NCBI GenBank assembly: GCA_016235595.1
Contig: JACRJX010000045.1
Span: forward strand, 1 to 43,066
Length of the DNA: 43,066 nt
Direction of reading: 5' to 3'
Source: Verrucomicrobiota bacterium
GTDB taxonomy: Bacteria; Verrucomicrobiota; Verrucomicrobiia; CAIQCK01
The position numbers and the translations under genes were made by a program. Below the pieces are notes generated by a model. That model saw only the letters and a list, made by a program, of their open reading frames with translations, did not search any database and had not been told where the DNA came from. Shown here piece after piece: positions 1 to 8,526 of this stretch (position 1 is its first letter; each line of letters opens with the position of its first letter).

Positions 1-220
1 CATCTATGAGGACGGGAGCGGGACGAAGACGCTGAGGGGCGTGGCGGGCGAAGCGATCACGGAGTTCAACAAGGACGGCTACGGGCTGGCGAACGTGTTC
101 CTGGACAACGGCGGACAGATTGTCTTTGTGCCGGAGCCTTCGACGGGAGTGTTGCTGGGACTGGGTCTGGCCGCTCTGGCGGGTTCGCGGCGACGCTTCC
201 GCCGGCGAAGCCAAACCTGA
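1..220 (+). CDS. PEP-CTERM sorting domain protein, C-terminal end only
   Basis: The reading frame is open from the window edge and ends in TGA at 218-220, so only about 72 residues are visible. The tail has the three-part PEP-CTERM signal: the VPEPST motif, a hydrophobic stretch (GVLLGLGLAALAG) and a basic end (SRRRFRRRSQT). In known families this signal directs an exported protein to the exosortase system, where it is cleaved and attached to the cell surface or extracellular polymer. The part before the signal is too short to assign. No exosortase gene lies in this window. The PEP-CTERM tail itself is clear; the function of the whole protein is unknown. Confidence 0.85.
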   Translation, partial: IYEDGSGTKTLRGVAGEAITEFNKDGYGLANVFLDNGGQIVFVPEPSTGVLLGLGLAALAGSRRRFRRRSQT

Positions 221-387
221 AGTGCTTGCTCCGGCAACTTCTGTTCATCGCAGTAGTGAGTCCGCAGCACCGAAAGCGTCGCGCTTTCGAATTCCACTCC
301 CCTGCCCTGTTTTTCACCCTGCTGCGAACGGATCCAAGCGCGCAAAACGCTCGCCACTGAGTTGTGTTGGTGGTATTAATCCAGCCC

Positions 388-564
388 ATGAAGATCAAAC
401 TGACGGTGGAGATTGCCGTTGTGTTCATGGCAGTGGTCATCTTGGGGACGTGGCAACGATGGCTCAGATGGCCTGAAGGCGCGCTGATCTGCGCCGCCCT
501 GTGCGTCGTCACGGCGCTGGCGGTCGTGCGCAGAACAGGCACGGGTCCAACGCAGAAACCGTGA
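388..564 (+). CDS. Small membrane-hairpin protein with WPEG loop, copy 1
   Basis: A 58-residue protein starting MKIKLTVEI. It has two hydrophobic segments (about residues 8-20 and 32-48) joined by a short loop, GTWQRWLRWPEGAL. I do not recognise the family. The gene is believable because the same loop recurs in the next small gene (658-828) and at the C-terminus of the transferase at 1002-2423. The ATG at 388 is preferred over an upstream ATG at 364 because it aligns with the start of copy 2. No clear Shine-Dalgarno sequence precedes it. Inferred topology: a two-helix membrane hairpin. Confidence 0.6.
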   Translation: MKIKLTVEIAVVFMAVVILGTWQRWLRWPEGALICAALCVVTALAVVRRTGTGPTQKP

Positions 565-657
565 TGTGCTTCCTACGCCTCGCCGGGAACCAAGAAACAT
601 CAACGTTCGCGCAACACTCCCTGCTAGTGTCGCGCGGAAGTGGGAATATCCGCACTC

Positions 658-828
658 GTGAGAATCCGACTCTTGGTGGAAACATCTCTGCTGTGTTTGG
701 CGGCCATCGTCTTCGGAACATGGCAGAACTGGATCAAATGGCCTGAAGGAACTTTGATGACTGCGGCGTTGTGCCTCATCACTGCCGTAGGTGTCCTGCG
801 CAGACTCAGGAAACAGATCCTGCCATGA
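658..828 (+). CDS. Small membrane-hairpin protein with WPEG loop, copy 2
   Basis: A 56-residue protein read from GTG 658 (residues start VRIRLLVET), chosen because this aligns with the MKIKLTVEI start of copy 1; an ATG 18 bases upstream at 640 is the alternative. It holds two hydrophobic segments around the loop GTWQNWIKWPEGTL, followed by ALCLITAVGVL, which is almost the same as the C-terminal hairpin of the transferase at 1002-2423. Function is unknown. Repetition of the same protein module three times within 2 kb argues that it is expressed and not a chance frame. Confidence 0.6.
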   Translation: MRIRLLVETSLLCLAAIVFGTWQNWIKWPEGTLMTAALCLITAVGVLRRLRKQILP

Positions 829-854
829 TTCAACGTCCAACAGGACCGATCCCC

Positions 855-874
855 TCCTGAAGCCTCCTTCAGGA
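855..874. repeat. Short perfect hairpin between small gene and transferase
   Basis: TCCTGAAG and CTTCAGGA form an 8-bp perfect stem with a CCTC loop. No T-run follows, so it does not look like a rho-independent terminator. It could be an RNA stem or a protein site in the 173-bp gap. Nothing else was seen in that gap. Confidence 0.35.
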
Positions 875-1001
875 AGCCATATGGAAGTTGTTTCCTGCTC
901 TCGTGCAAACAATTCGTCATGTGGGATAGCAACTGCTGGAGAGGTTTTCACCTTGAGTTGGACGGGCGCGGCGTTTATTTTCGCGTTCATGGTGGGTTGA
1001 C

Positions 1002-2423
1002 ATGGAGAAACCAGCAATGCCAGCGCAGAATCCCGCCCCCGTGCCGGCGGGCTCGGATTCCATGTCATTAAAAGACATCTGCGCACCGTCCGTCGCAAGA
1101 ACTCTGACGCCCGCCATTTCGGTTTTCCGGTCGCTTGATGAACTCGAGTCCCTCCGTCCTGCGTGGAAGGAGCTTTGTCAACATTGCGCCGCAGACCTGG
1201 ACTTTTTCAAAACCATCATCGCCAAGCGCCCTGCTTTTGTCCGGCCGCACGTCATCGTGTGTTCAGCCGTCACTTCCCCGTCTGCCATCCTGGTCGGGCG
1301 GATCGAGCAGCGTCCCTGGAGGTTCTGGCTGAAATCCCAAAGTCAACGTCCCGAACCTGTGTCCGTGTTGATCGTTCCTGAGGGTGGCGTTATTGATGGC
1401 GGATCCGCGACGGCATGCCATCGTCTCATCTCGGAGGTCATGAACAACCTTCGGCATGGCGAATTCGACACCGTCATGTTTGGCGGGCTGAAAAAGGGAA
1501 CCCACCTCGACGACGCCGTTCGCTCCATTCCGCCCCTGCATTGCCGCGACCACGGTCAGATGCATGTCACTCAATGGATCGGGCATCTGCCCGGCACACT
1601 GGATGAATTTCTCCGTCGCATCTCGTCAGCCCATCGTTCGGTCTTTCGCAAGAAACAGCGCAAACTGGAGGCGGCTCACCCTGGTTTGGTTAATTTCCGA
1701 TCATTCACGCAGCCCGCTGACATTGAAGAGCTTGGAGTAGCTGCGGCGGAAGTTGCGCGGCAAACCTATCAGTATCGCCGGGGTGGCAGCTACAGACCCT
1801 CCGCTGAAGGAAGAGCTTTTCTGGAGTTGTCCTCGCGCAACCAATGGCTGCGCGCCTATTTGCTCTACGTGGACAAACGCCCCATCGCTTTCTGGATCGG
1901 CACGCTGTACCGGGATACCCTGCGTCTCGACACAACGGGCTATGTTCAGGAGTTCAAGGAATTTGATCCCGGTATGATTCTCTTCCTGCACATGGTCGGC
2001 GATCTCTGCAAACAAGGGGTCAAGAAACTCGACTTCGGCATTGGTGAATCCATCTACAAATCACGATTTGGCGACGAGAAGTTGGAAACCTCCACAGGCT
2101 GCATTTTCGCGCCAACGAGCAAAGGCATGGCGCTCCTGGCGTTGCGGTGCCTGCGGTATTCTTTCGAAAACGCGAGTCGGCAAATCGCGTCACACTTCGG
2201 CGTTGACCACCCTCTGAGAAGATTCTGGCGTGCCCTGCCCGCCTCCCTACGACTGAAGCAAGGCATGGAAGTGACCCTCGCGTGCTTGATGGTCATCATT
2301 TCTGCAACGTGGCAAGGCTGGCTGAAATGGCCGGAGGGAACGTTAATCGCCACGGCCTTGTGTTTGATCACGTCCATGGGAATCATTCCAAAGGGGTCGA
2401 AGACTCCTCCGCCGAAATCATAA
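1002..2423 (+). CDS. GNAT/FemAB-like acyltransferase fused to a C-terminal WPEG hairpin
   Basis: A 473-residue protein. Its middle and second half resemble the BioF2-like/CelD-type GNAT fold (Acetyltransf_6): a basic KKQRKLE helix, then LRAYLLYVDKRPIAFWIG, a conserved-looking DTTGY segment, FDPGMILFLHMV, and LDFGIGESIYKSRFGDE, which matches the usual D-x-G...YK-x-R-F-x ending of that family. Relatives act in exopolysaccharide or peptidoglycan-related acyl or aminoacyl transfer; the substrate here cannot be read. The last 52 residues are an add-on: a membrane hairpin containing ATWQGWLKWPEGTL, homologous to the two small genes just upstream. The fusion suggests membrane attachment. A PEP-CTERM gene lies upstream, and FemAB/GNAT proteins are known in PEP-CTERM polysaccharide loci, but the link here is inference. 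Confidence 0.75.
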   Translation: MEKPAMPAQNPAPVPAGSDSMSLKDICAPSVARTLTPAISVFRSLDELESLRPAWKELCQHCAADLDFFKTIIAKRPAFVRPHVIVCSAVTSPSAILVGRIEQRPWRFWLKSQSQRPEPVSVLIVPEGGVIDGGSATACHRLISEVMNNLRHGEFDTVMFGGLKKGTHLDDAVRSIPPLHCRDHGQMHVTQWIGHLPGTLDEFLRRISSAHRSVFRKKQRKLEAAHPGLVNFRSFTQPADIEELGVAAAEVARQTYQYRRGGSYRPSAEGRAFLELSSRNQWLRAYLLYVDKRPIAFWIGTLYRDTLRLDTTGYVQEFKEFDPGMILFLHMVGDLCKQGVKKLDFGIGESIYKSRFGDEKLETSTGCIFAPTSKGMALLALRCLRYSFENASRQIASHFGVDHPLRRFWRALPASLRLKQGMEVTLACLMVIISATWQGWLKWPEGTLIATALCLITSMGIIPKGSKTPPPKS

Positions 2424-2445
2424 CGTTGCACGGACACGTAACATA

Positions 2446-3174
2446 ATGAACTTACGCATGCTCATTGCGCACCTGGCCTCCTTGACGCTGATTCTTCCGC
2501 CAACCATTCACGCCGCCGGTCGGGCCGTCGAAAAGGAGGAACGTCCATGGTGCGACTCATTTTCCCCGTACAAGGCGGACCTGAGCGACAGCGGCAAGAA
2601 CCCCTTCTTCTTTCTATGGCCGCGCCACCGACTGCTCCTTCAAGATGGAAAAGAAACACGAGCCATCAGCGTCCTGAATGAGACGAAAATCATTGATGGT
2701 GTGAAGACTCGCGTAATTGAAGACCGGTGGATGAAGGATGGCAGACTGGTTGAGGTGTCCAGAAGCTATGTCGCCATCAGCAGAACAACCGGCGACGTTT
2801 ATTGTTTTGGCAAGGATGTGGACGCCTACGAGAACGGCAAACTCATTGGACACAAAGGGACATGGATGGCGGGAGCAAACGGCGCCAGATTGGGTCTTCT
2901 GATGCCGGGCCGACCTGCTGTAGGCGACAAGTATCACAGGGAGGTGGCGCCGGGAGTCGCAATGGACCGCGCCGAGGTCATCAGCACGACCGAGACTCTG
3001 ACCACATCCACGAAGGTTTTCGAGAGATGTCTTCGCACACGGGAATCCAGCAGCCTGACAAGCCGCAGCCAGGACACGCTGTATGCTCCGGACGTAGGAC
3101 TGATCAAGGCAGGGAACCTGATGCTGAGCGAAATCGACTGCCCTTTGTGCAAGGGTACAAAGGCAGGCCCCTAG
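2446..3174 (+). CDS. Secreted protein of unknown function
   Basis: A 242-residue protein with a Sec-type signal peptide (MNLRMLIAHLASLTLILPPTIHA, cleavage likely after residue 24). The mature part starts with charged residues and contains a segment around residues 140-170 (TWMAGANGARLGLLMPGRPAVGDKY, then a stretch rich in acidic residues) that resembles uncharacterised exported bacterial proteins. Two cysteine pairs are visible: C35 with C119 spaced apart, and a C-x2-C near the end (CPLCKG). It starts 22 bp after the transferase gene on the same strand, so the two may be co-transcribed. No enzyme motif was recognised. Confidence 0.6.
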   Translation: MNLRMLIAHLASLTLILPPTIHAAGRAVEKEERPWCDSFSPYKADLSDSGKNPFFFLWPRHRLLLQDGKETRAISVLNETKIIDGVKTRVIEDRWMKDGRLVEVSRSYVAISRTTGDVYCFGKDVDAYENGKLIGHKGTWMAGANGARLGLLMPGRPAVGDKYHREVAPGVAMDRAEVISTTETLTTSTKVFERCLRTRESSSLTSRSQDTLYAPDVGLIKAGNLMLSEIDCPLCKGTKAGP

Positions 3175-3206
3175 AACAGAGCCTCATCAACGTGCCAGCC
3201 AAACAC

Positions 3207-3653
3207 TCACGCATATCGCTGCAACCAAAACGCGGAGTAAAACCCGAGAATCACGCACACAACAGTGAGGATCGTGCATTCGTTCACGCCTCGCATGAGA
3301 TCGTGGATCACGCGCTCATTCTGCTGTCTCTGGCTGTTCAGAGATGAAATCTCCTCCTCGCAGAAGTTGAACACACGCCTGTGCTTGTCCACTAATTGAC
3401 GCGCAACCTCAATGTCGATCGTTCGCGTGTTCCCGGGCAGTTCCAAGCCGACTGCATCCGCAAATCGTTTGTTCAACGTTTCCTTGGCCGTGTCCAATGC
3501 CTGCCGGATCGCCAGATCAATATTAGCCACCCGATTCCGGCGAACATCCATCTTCGCTGCGTGGCTGGAAATAATCACGAGACCGGCAGCGCAACCAACG
3601 ATCGCCAGAATCAGAATCGCGGCCGTTCCCCAGATACGATTGGAACCTTTCAC
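3207..3653 (-). CDS. Membrane protein with two end helices and a polar middle
   Basis: A 148-residue protein with an N-terminal transmembrane helix (about residues 9-30, ILILAIVGCAAGLVII) and a C-terminal one (about residues 123-145, CTILTVVCVILGFYSAFWL). The roughly 90 residues between them are polar and likely helical, with heptad-like spacing. This layout is seen in small sensors and membrane-anchored scaffolds, but no family was recognised. It lies 22 bp downstream of the 3676-4482 gene on the same strand and is probably the last gene of that operon. It converges with the secreted-protein gene ending at 3174. Confidence 0.55.
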   Translation of the reverse strand: MKGSNRIWGTAAILILAIVGCAAGLVIISSHAAKMDVRRNRVANIDLAIRQALDTAKETLNKRFADAVGLELPGNTRTIDIEVARQLVDKHRRVFNFCEEEISSLNSQRQQNERVIHDLMRGVNECTILTVVCVILGFYSAFWLQRYA

Positions 3654-3675
3654 AGGAAATATACTCGTCCCGCCC

Positions 3676-4482
3676 CTAACGTCGCGCAGGCGGCGGCTGT
3701 ATATACGGCGATTCCGGCACGTATAAGGGCTGTTTTGGCGACGTGGTCAATGGCGTATTCAGGGGCGTCGCGAGAGGGGCGGAAGAAGTGGGAGGCGACA
3801 ACGACATGGGCGAAAGCTGCAGTGGCGGTGTGCGTTGAAGCCCGGTCATTGAGGTGTTACCAGACGAGAACATCGAAGATGTGTTTGCCGATGGATCCAA
3901 AGTGTAAATTGGTTTGGCCGGAGGCGTAAACATCGCATTGGGCTGCCCGCCAAAGGGTGACGGAGACGCAGCCATGTACTGAGGCGACATCAAATAGCTC
4001 GGTTGCTGCATCGGCGCCGAAAACCGGGTGTCAAACGACGAAGAGGAGAATGTGGATCGCTGCGATGCCGTGAATTGCTGCCCCATGGTATAAATCGGCT
4101 GCTGTTGCGTCGCCTGCGGAGTGGATTGCATCGGCTTGTATGACGACGTGAAAGACGGTACCTGCGATGTCGTGGTGTTCGGCAGGGCCCCACCTGTAGA
4201 TGGTTGCTGGACCGTGCCAAGCGTCATCGGTTTGGATAGCGGTTGCGTCGCCGTACTCTGTGGCAGGGTTGAAGAACTGCGGTTGCCTGGCTGATTGGCG
4301 TTGTTGAAATTTCCGGGCGTATTCTGGTTGAACGTCCGGTTTTTGTACAGGCTCCCCGGCGTGATGATATCCGCACGCCTCTGTTCGAAGGGTTGAATTC
4401 CACTCCTCCCTTGGCCAAAAACCGGTTGCCACACACTAACAAGGGCAACCACTACAGCCGCAAGCACGTATCCAGCTTTCAT
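3676..4482 (-). CDS. Secreted Pro/Ser/Thr/Gln-rich low-complexity protein
   Basis: A 268-residue protein. The start at 4482 gives a clean signal peptide (MKAGYVLAAVVVALVSVWQPVFG) and leaves a 41-bp gap to the upstream gene; the frame stays open further upstream but would overlap that gene. The mature part is almost entirely low complexity: runs such as TATQPLSKPMTLG, STPQATQQQPIY, repeated YMxxQ and PxYxLxPS elements, ending in PPPARR. It is likely an extended cell-surface or periplasmic protein, possibly a spacer or adhesin. No catalytic domain is visible. It belongs to the minus-strand operon that runs from 7008 down to about 3207. Confidence 0.6.
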   Translation of the reverse strand: MKAGYVLAAVVVALVSVWQPVFGQGRSGIQPFEQRRADIITPGSLYKNRTFNQNTPGNFNNANQPGNRSSSTLPQSTATQPLSKPMTLGTVQQPSTGGALPNTTTSQVPSFTSSYKPMQSTPQATQQQPIYTMGQQFTASQRSTFSSSSFDTRFSAPMQQPSYLMSPQYMAASPSPFGGQPNAMFTPPAKPIYTLDPSANTSSMFSSGNTSMTGLQRTPPLQLSPMSLSPPTSSAPLATPLNTPLTTSPKQPLYVPESPYIQPPPARR

Positions 4483-4523
4483 AACCACAACAATCTTCCA
4501 CCGCAACACAACCTTGGCAAGGA

Positions 4524-5933
4524 CTATTGTCGTCGTTGCATGGACGATTCTACACCGTCCAGGTAGTTCTTCATCGGCGTTGGTGACGGCATGCCGGCTT
4601 CGCCGGGTTTTCCCTGCTTGAACCACGCCCCAAACCGTTTTGCAAGATCCTCCGGGAATAGCGATGCCTCCACCGAACCGACATAGTTCGTAATGGCTTC
4701 CGAATCGCGATCCGCCTGCCGGCTCTCCTGCAATGCCCGCGCCACCGACGTCTTGAATTGTCTTGCGTTGCGTTTTCGCAGCCAATGAATTCCATCGATG
4801 TAATCTCTGACCGCGCCGCGATACAGCGGATGCGCCAGCGACGCCAGCGCCTGCAACCGCGCCTCGGTCGGCGTTACGATCGCTGGCAATGCCTCCGGAT
4901 CGTCGCAGAACTCCAGCACCTTATCGAGCGTCGTCACCCCGCTGATGCGTTTGCGCGCTTTACCGTGGTATGGCCAGAGTGATGACCAGAAATCGCGAGG
5001 ACGCTTCCCTTTCGCATCTTCCGGCACCACAACCACCAATGCCTCGGCCAGCCGTCGCCGCGTTTCGGCTGCCGTATAACTCTGCGCCACGATCATGTGC
5101 GACACCCTCACCATCACCAAGGACCACCACTTCTCGGCGCTCACCGGATGCCCAAACGATTCTCCGAACGCCGCGCGGAATGATGTCATCCAGTTCTCAT
5201 TTCGCTTCAAACCAAGCAGGAACTTCCGTAATTTCGCGCGACCGTCGGGTTCGTTCTCCAAAGCTTCCAGCAACGCTTCGCACTGCGCGCCGTAGAGCGC
5301 GGCCGCTGTGGGACTGGTTGGAAGCGCGGTCGCCTCGGTCATGTCGCGGAACGTGGGCATCTTTTCTGCCGCGAGCGATTGCTTCAACATCTCCAGCGTC
5401 GTTTCTCGCGGACGCTCCTCCAGTTTCCGCGTCAACGCATGTTCCAACCACAACGGCACGCGCGCAATCGTCTGTCCACCTTCCACCCTGCCCAGCTTCC
5501 GGTTCGCCATCTCTGAGCAGAACATCCCGACCATTGCTTCCACAAATCGTGACACATCCACCGCTGGCGGCGTCTCCGCTTCAACCTGAAATCGCAAGTA
5601 GCCGGACACCGACACCACGGAGGAGCGCAACCCCGCCACATCCCCCGGCATCGGCAACGCACTGTCCGCAGGTCGTTCCCGGAATATGACCACCACCGGC
5701 GCACGCCACGAATTATCAACCCCCAGTCGTGTAATCAACTTCGAGCGGACATCCTCGCAGAACGACACCAAGGCCGCCGCGAGCGCGGCGTCAGAACAAA
5801 ACGCGTGAACCTGGCCGGATACACCCACAGCGCGAACCAACGCGTTGGTTGTTCCCCCCGAGCAAAAACACACACTGATCAGCCACGCGCCGAGAACGGC
5901 CACCGCCAACAGACTCTGCCGTCCCGGTCGCAT
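4524..5933 (-). CDS. Secreted peptidase-MA-like protein, probably inactive
   Basis: A 469-residue protein starting MRPGRQSLLAVAVLGAW with a signal peptide. ATG 5933 was chosen because it lies only 2 nt after the stop of the upstream gene; an upstream ATG at 6014 would overlap that gene. A segment near residues 130-180 (FVEAMVGMFCSEMANRK, then VPLWLEHALTRKLE) has the layout of peptidase-MA/gluzincin proteins, where a HExxH helix is followed by a P-x-WL-x-E-GLA motif. Here the HExxH histidines are absent, so the fold may be kept without zinc-peptidase activity. This assignment is tentative. The rest is helical and charged. Confidence 0.55.
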   Translation of the reverse strand: MRPGRQSLLAVAVLGAWLISVCFCSGGTTNALVRAVGVSGQVHAFCSDAALAAALVSFCEDVRSKLITRLGVDNSWRAPVVVIFRERPADSALPMPGDVAGLRSSVVSVSGYLRFQVEAETPPAVDVSRFVEAMVGMFCSEMANRKLGRVEGGQTIARVPLWLEHALTRKLEERPRETTLEMLKQSLAAEKMPTFRDMTEATALPTSPTAAALYGAQCEALLEALENEPDGRAKLRKFLLGLKRNENWMTSFRAAFGESFGHPVSAEKWWSLVMVRVSHMIVAQSYTAAETRRRLAEALVVVVPEDAKGKRPRDFWSSLWPYHGKARKRISGVTTLDKVLEFCDDPEALPAIVTPTEARLQALASLAHPLYRGAVRDYIDGIHWLRKRNARQFKTSVARALQESRQADRDSEAITNYVGSVEASLFPEDLAKRFGAWFKQGKPGEAGMPSPTPMKNYLDGVESSMQRRQ

Positions 5934-5935
5934 CG

Positions 5936-6721
5936 TCAGCGCGCCGCGCCAACACATACCACGATATTGTTGGGCGCCAGCGCAACCGCACGAGCCTCTT
6001 TCAACAGTTTCCACTCCGCGTCAAATCCTTGAAACCTGAAACAAAGATTCCCAAACAACTGCGCCACCACATCACCGCCCGGCAATGCATGCAACGGCAG
6101 TCGGCCGATGAACGCGGTGGTCCACTTCACCTTCCTTCCATCACCGCCATCCACAAACGAGCCGTCCGACCGAAAGATGAACTGCTTCGTGTAACTCTTG
6201 ATGCGTATTTCGGCCACCGCCTGAGCTGTGAACCGGTTGCTGCCCAACTCGATCTGATACTTGGCCCATCGTGGCAGAAACACAGCCTCTGGATTGTCCG
6301 GTGTGACTTTCACCTGCTGGGGCGATGCGGGGTCGTTAAGATAGGAGTTGATCTCTTTGTTATTGAAAGTGATGGTCAACGGCGTGCCGCGCTCCTGCGC
6401 TTGTTTCAACGTGTCCAGCCTTCCCTTCGCTGCCAGCGCGAACGCCGCGCTGCTGGGCATGTCCTCAAATGGGATTTGCTGCCAGACCAGCACCCCCGTC
6501 ACCCCCAGCACCGCAAGGATGGCCAGGCTGACAATCTTGCGAATCACACGCCCGATGGATGCTCCGCCACCTGCCTTCTGGACCTTGACGACCACTTCGC
6601 CCGTGGCGCCTGTCGCCTGATCCTCCGTCACCACCATGGTCAGATCGATCTTCGCGCCGCACTGCATGCAGTGCACACGACCAATCGGGTTATCATAGTT
6701 GCAGGCTTTGCATTTAATCAT
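5936..6721 (-). CDS. Zinc-ribbon membrane protein
   Basis: A 261-residue protein. The N-terminus is a zinc ribbon with cysteines at residues 4, 7, 18 and 21 (CKAC...CMQC). A single transmembrane helix follows at about residues 60-82 (IVSLAILAVLGVTGVLVW). The C-terminal 170 residues are probably outside the membrane; they include LTITFNNKEINSYLN and a later beta-rich stretch. The start ATG overlaps the stop of the upstream FmdB-type gene by 4 nt (ATGA), and the downstream gene starts 2 nt after its stop, so translation is likely coupled. The function is unknown; many verrucomicrobial proteins share the layout of zinc ribbon, TM helix and extracellular domain. Confidence 0.65.
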   Translation of the reverse strand: MIKCKACNYDNPIGRVHCMQCGAKIDLTMVVTEDQATGATGEVVVKVQKAGGGASIGRVIRKIVSLAILAVLGVTGVLVWQQIPFEDMPSSAAFALAAKGRLDTLKQAQERGTPLTITFNNKEINSYLNDPASPQQVKVTPDNPEAVFLPRWAKYQIELGSNRFTAQAVAEIRIKSYTKQFIFRSDGSFVDGGDGRKVKWTTAFIGRLPLHALPGGDVVAQLFGNLCFRFQGFDAEWKLLKEARAVALAPNNIVVCVGAAR

Positions 6722-7008
6722 TTCTTTGCCCCCGTTTCGCTGGAACCAGACTTTTTGGCCGTGGATTTGCTGCTCGTGGCGCTGACGCTGCCGGACGATT
6801 CCTTCTTCGCCGCCGACTTGTAACCTTCGCTGCGATAGTCGGTGATGTAAAACCCCGACCCTTTAAAGATCAGTCCAGCGCCGCCACTGATAAGCCGTCG
6901 CACACGGCCTTTGCACTGCGGGCACGTCTTCTTGGCCGGTTCCTTCATGGACTGGAACAGCTCAAAGTGATGACCACATTTCCCGCATTCGTATTCGTAA
7001 GTCGGCAT
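6718..7008 (-). CDS. FmdB-family zinc-ribbon protein
   Basis: A 96-residue protein beginning MPTYEYECGKCGHHFE, the hallmark of the FmdB/CxxC putative regulatory family. Cysteines 8, 11, 29 and 32 form the zinc ribbon, followed by the typical LISGGAGLIFKGSGFYITDY stretch. The last third is a Ser/Lys/Ala-rich tail. FmdB proteins were named for a regulator of formamidase/amidase genes, but most members have no proven role. It is the first gene of a minus-strand operon and is divergent from mpl with a 78-bp gap that must hold both promoters. Confidence 0.88.
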   Translation of the reverse strand: MPTYEYECGKCGHHFELFQSMKEPAKKTCPQCKGRVRRLISGGAGLIFKGSGFYITDYRSEGYKSAAKKESSGSVSATSSKSTAKKSGSSETGAKK

Positions 7009-7086
7009 ATAGCTTCATGACAGTGTGCTGCCACGGTTCGGAAAATCAAGTTTGAAAACCAGCGCCATCGTCGTTACCGTCACCAC

Positions 7087-8496
7087 ATGTTCACAGCCGA
7101 ACCGATCCGCTCCGTCCATTTCCTCGGTGTTTGCGGCACCGCCATGGCCGCCGTCGCCTCACAGCTCAAACAACGCGGCCTTCGTGTCACGGGCTCCGAC
7201 GAGAACGTCTATCCGCCCATGTCCACGTTCCTGGCCGAACAGGGCATCACCGCCCTCTCGCCCTACGCCGCCCACAATCTCGACGCTGTCGGCAAACCCG
7301 ACCTTATCATCATTGGCAATGCCATCAGCCGCGGCAACCCCGAAGTCGAAGCCGTCCTTGAACGCCACCTGCGCTACGCATCATTGCCCGATGTCATCCG
7401 AGAGTTCCTCATCCGAGGCCGCACCTCCATCGTCGTCACCGGCACCCACGGCAAGACCACCACCACCTCACTGCTGGCGTGGACATTCCAACACAACGGC
7501 CATGCCCCCGGCTACATGATCGGCGGCATCCCTCTTAACCTCGACAGTGGATGTGCCTGCCCGCCCGACGCGCGTCATTTCATCATCGAAGGCGACGAAT
7601 ACGACACCGCTTTCTTCGACAAGCGCAGCAAGTTCCTCCACTACCTGCCCGACACCGTCATCATCAACAACATTGAGTTCGACCACGCGGACATCTTCCC
7701 CTCGCTCGACAGCATCAAGCTGACCTTCCGCCGTCTCATCAACGCCGTCCCGCGCAATGGCATCGTCCTGGCCAACGGTGACGACACCAATGTTCACGAC
7801 GTCATCGCCAATGCCCCCTGCCCCGTCAAAACCTTTGGTCTCGGCCCTGACAACGACTTCCGCGCCACCGACCTCGTCCTCACGCCTGATGGCTCCTCCT
7901 TTCGCGTTTCACGCTCCACGTTTCACATTCCCCTCCTCGGCCAACACAACGTCCGCAACGCTCTTGCCGTCGTTGCCGCGTCGCTCCATCACGGCCTCAC
8001 GCCAGAGCAAATCCAAGCCGCGTTTGTTGGGTTCCGCGGCATCAAGCGCCGGCAGGAAATCCGCGGTGAAGTGGCGGGAGTCACCGTCCTCGACGATTTC
8101 GGCCATCACCCCACCGCCATCCGCGAGACCATCCGTGCCTTCCGTGTCCGGTTTCCCGGACGCCGACTCTGGGCTGTCTTTGAGCCGCGCAGCAATACCA
8201 CCCGTCGCTGCGTCTTCCAGAAGGAACTTGCCGAATCGCTCGCCGAAGCCGACGGCGTCTTCGTCAGCCAGATCGCGCGGTTGGAGCAGGTCCCCGAACA
8301 CGAGCGCCTCTCGCCAGACAGGCTCGTTGCCGATATTGCCGGGCACGGTCGTCCCGCGCATTACCTTAAAGACGCCGACGCCATCATCGCCGCGATTATG
8401 CCGCTGCTGCGCCCCAACGACGTGGTCGCCGTCTTTTCCAATGGCGGTTTCGGCGGCATCCACGGCAAGCTCTTAAAAGCGCTGCAGGCCAGGTAA
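7087..8496 (+). CDS. mpl: UDP-MurNAc:tripeptide ligase (Mpl)
   Basis: A 469-residue Mur-ligase family enzyme. The N-terminal nucleotide-sugar domain starts FLGVCGTAMAAVASQLKQRG. The ATP P-loop is GTHGKTTTT at residues 119-127. EGDEYDTAFFDKRSKF and NNIEFDHADIF follow in the central domain, and the C-terminal domain has the DDFGHHPTAI motif. This set is characteristic of Mpl, which joins recycled L-Ala-D-Glu-meso-DAP tripeptide to UDP-MurNAc in the cytoplasm, as opposed to MurC, which adds L-alanine. It indicates meso-DAP peptidoglycan with cell-wall recycling. Full length, no damage seen. Confidence 0.93.
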   Translation: MFTAEPIRSVHFLGVCGTAMAAVASQLKQRGLRVTGSDENVYPPMSTFLAEQGITALSPYAAHNLDAVGKPDLIIIGNAISRGNPEVEAVLERHLRYASLPDVIREFLIRGRTSIVVTGTHGKTTTTSLLAWTFQHNGHAPGYMIGGIPLNLDSGCACPPDARHFIIEGDEYDTAFFDKRSKFLHYLPDTVIINNIEFDHADIFPSLDSIKLTFRRLINAVPRNGIVLANGDDTNVHDVIANAPCPVKTFGLGPDNDFRATDLVLTPDGSSFRVSRSTFHIPLLGQHNVRNALAVVAASLHHGLTPEQIQAAFVGFRGIKRRQEIRGEVAGVTVLDDFGHHPTAIRETIRAFRVRFPGRRLWAVFEPRSNTTRRCVFQKELAESLAEADGVFVSQIARLEQVPEHERLSPDRLVADIAGHGRPAHYLKDADAIIAAIMPLLRPNDVVAVFSNGGFGGIHGKLLKALQAR

Positions 8497-8526
8497 CGCA
8501 GGCTGCACTGCCGGCGGATCTCACGC

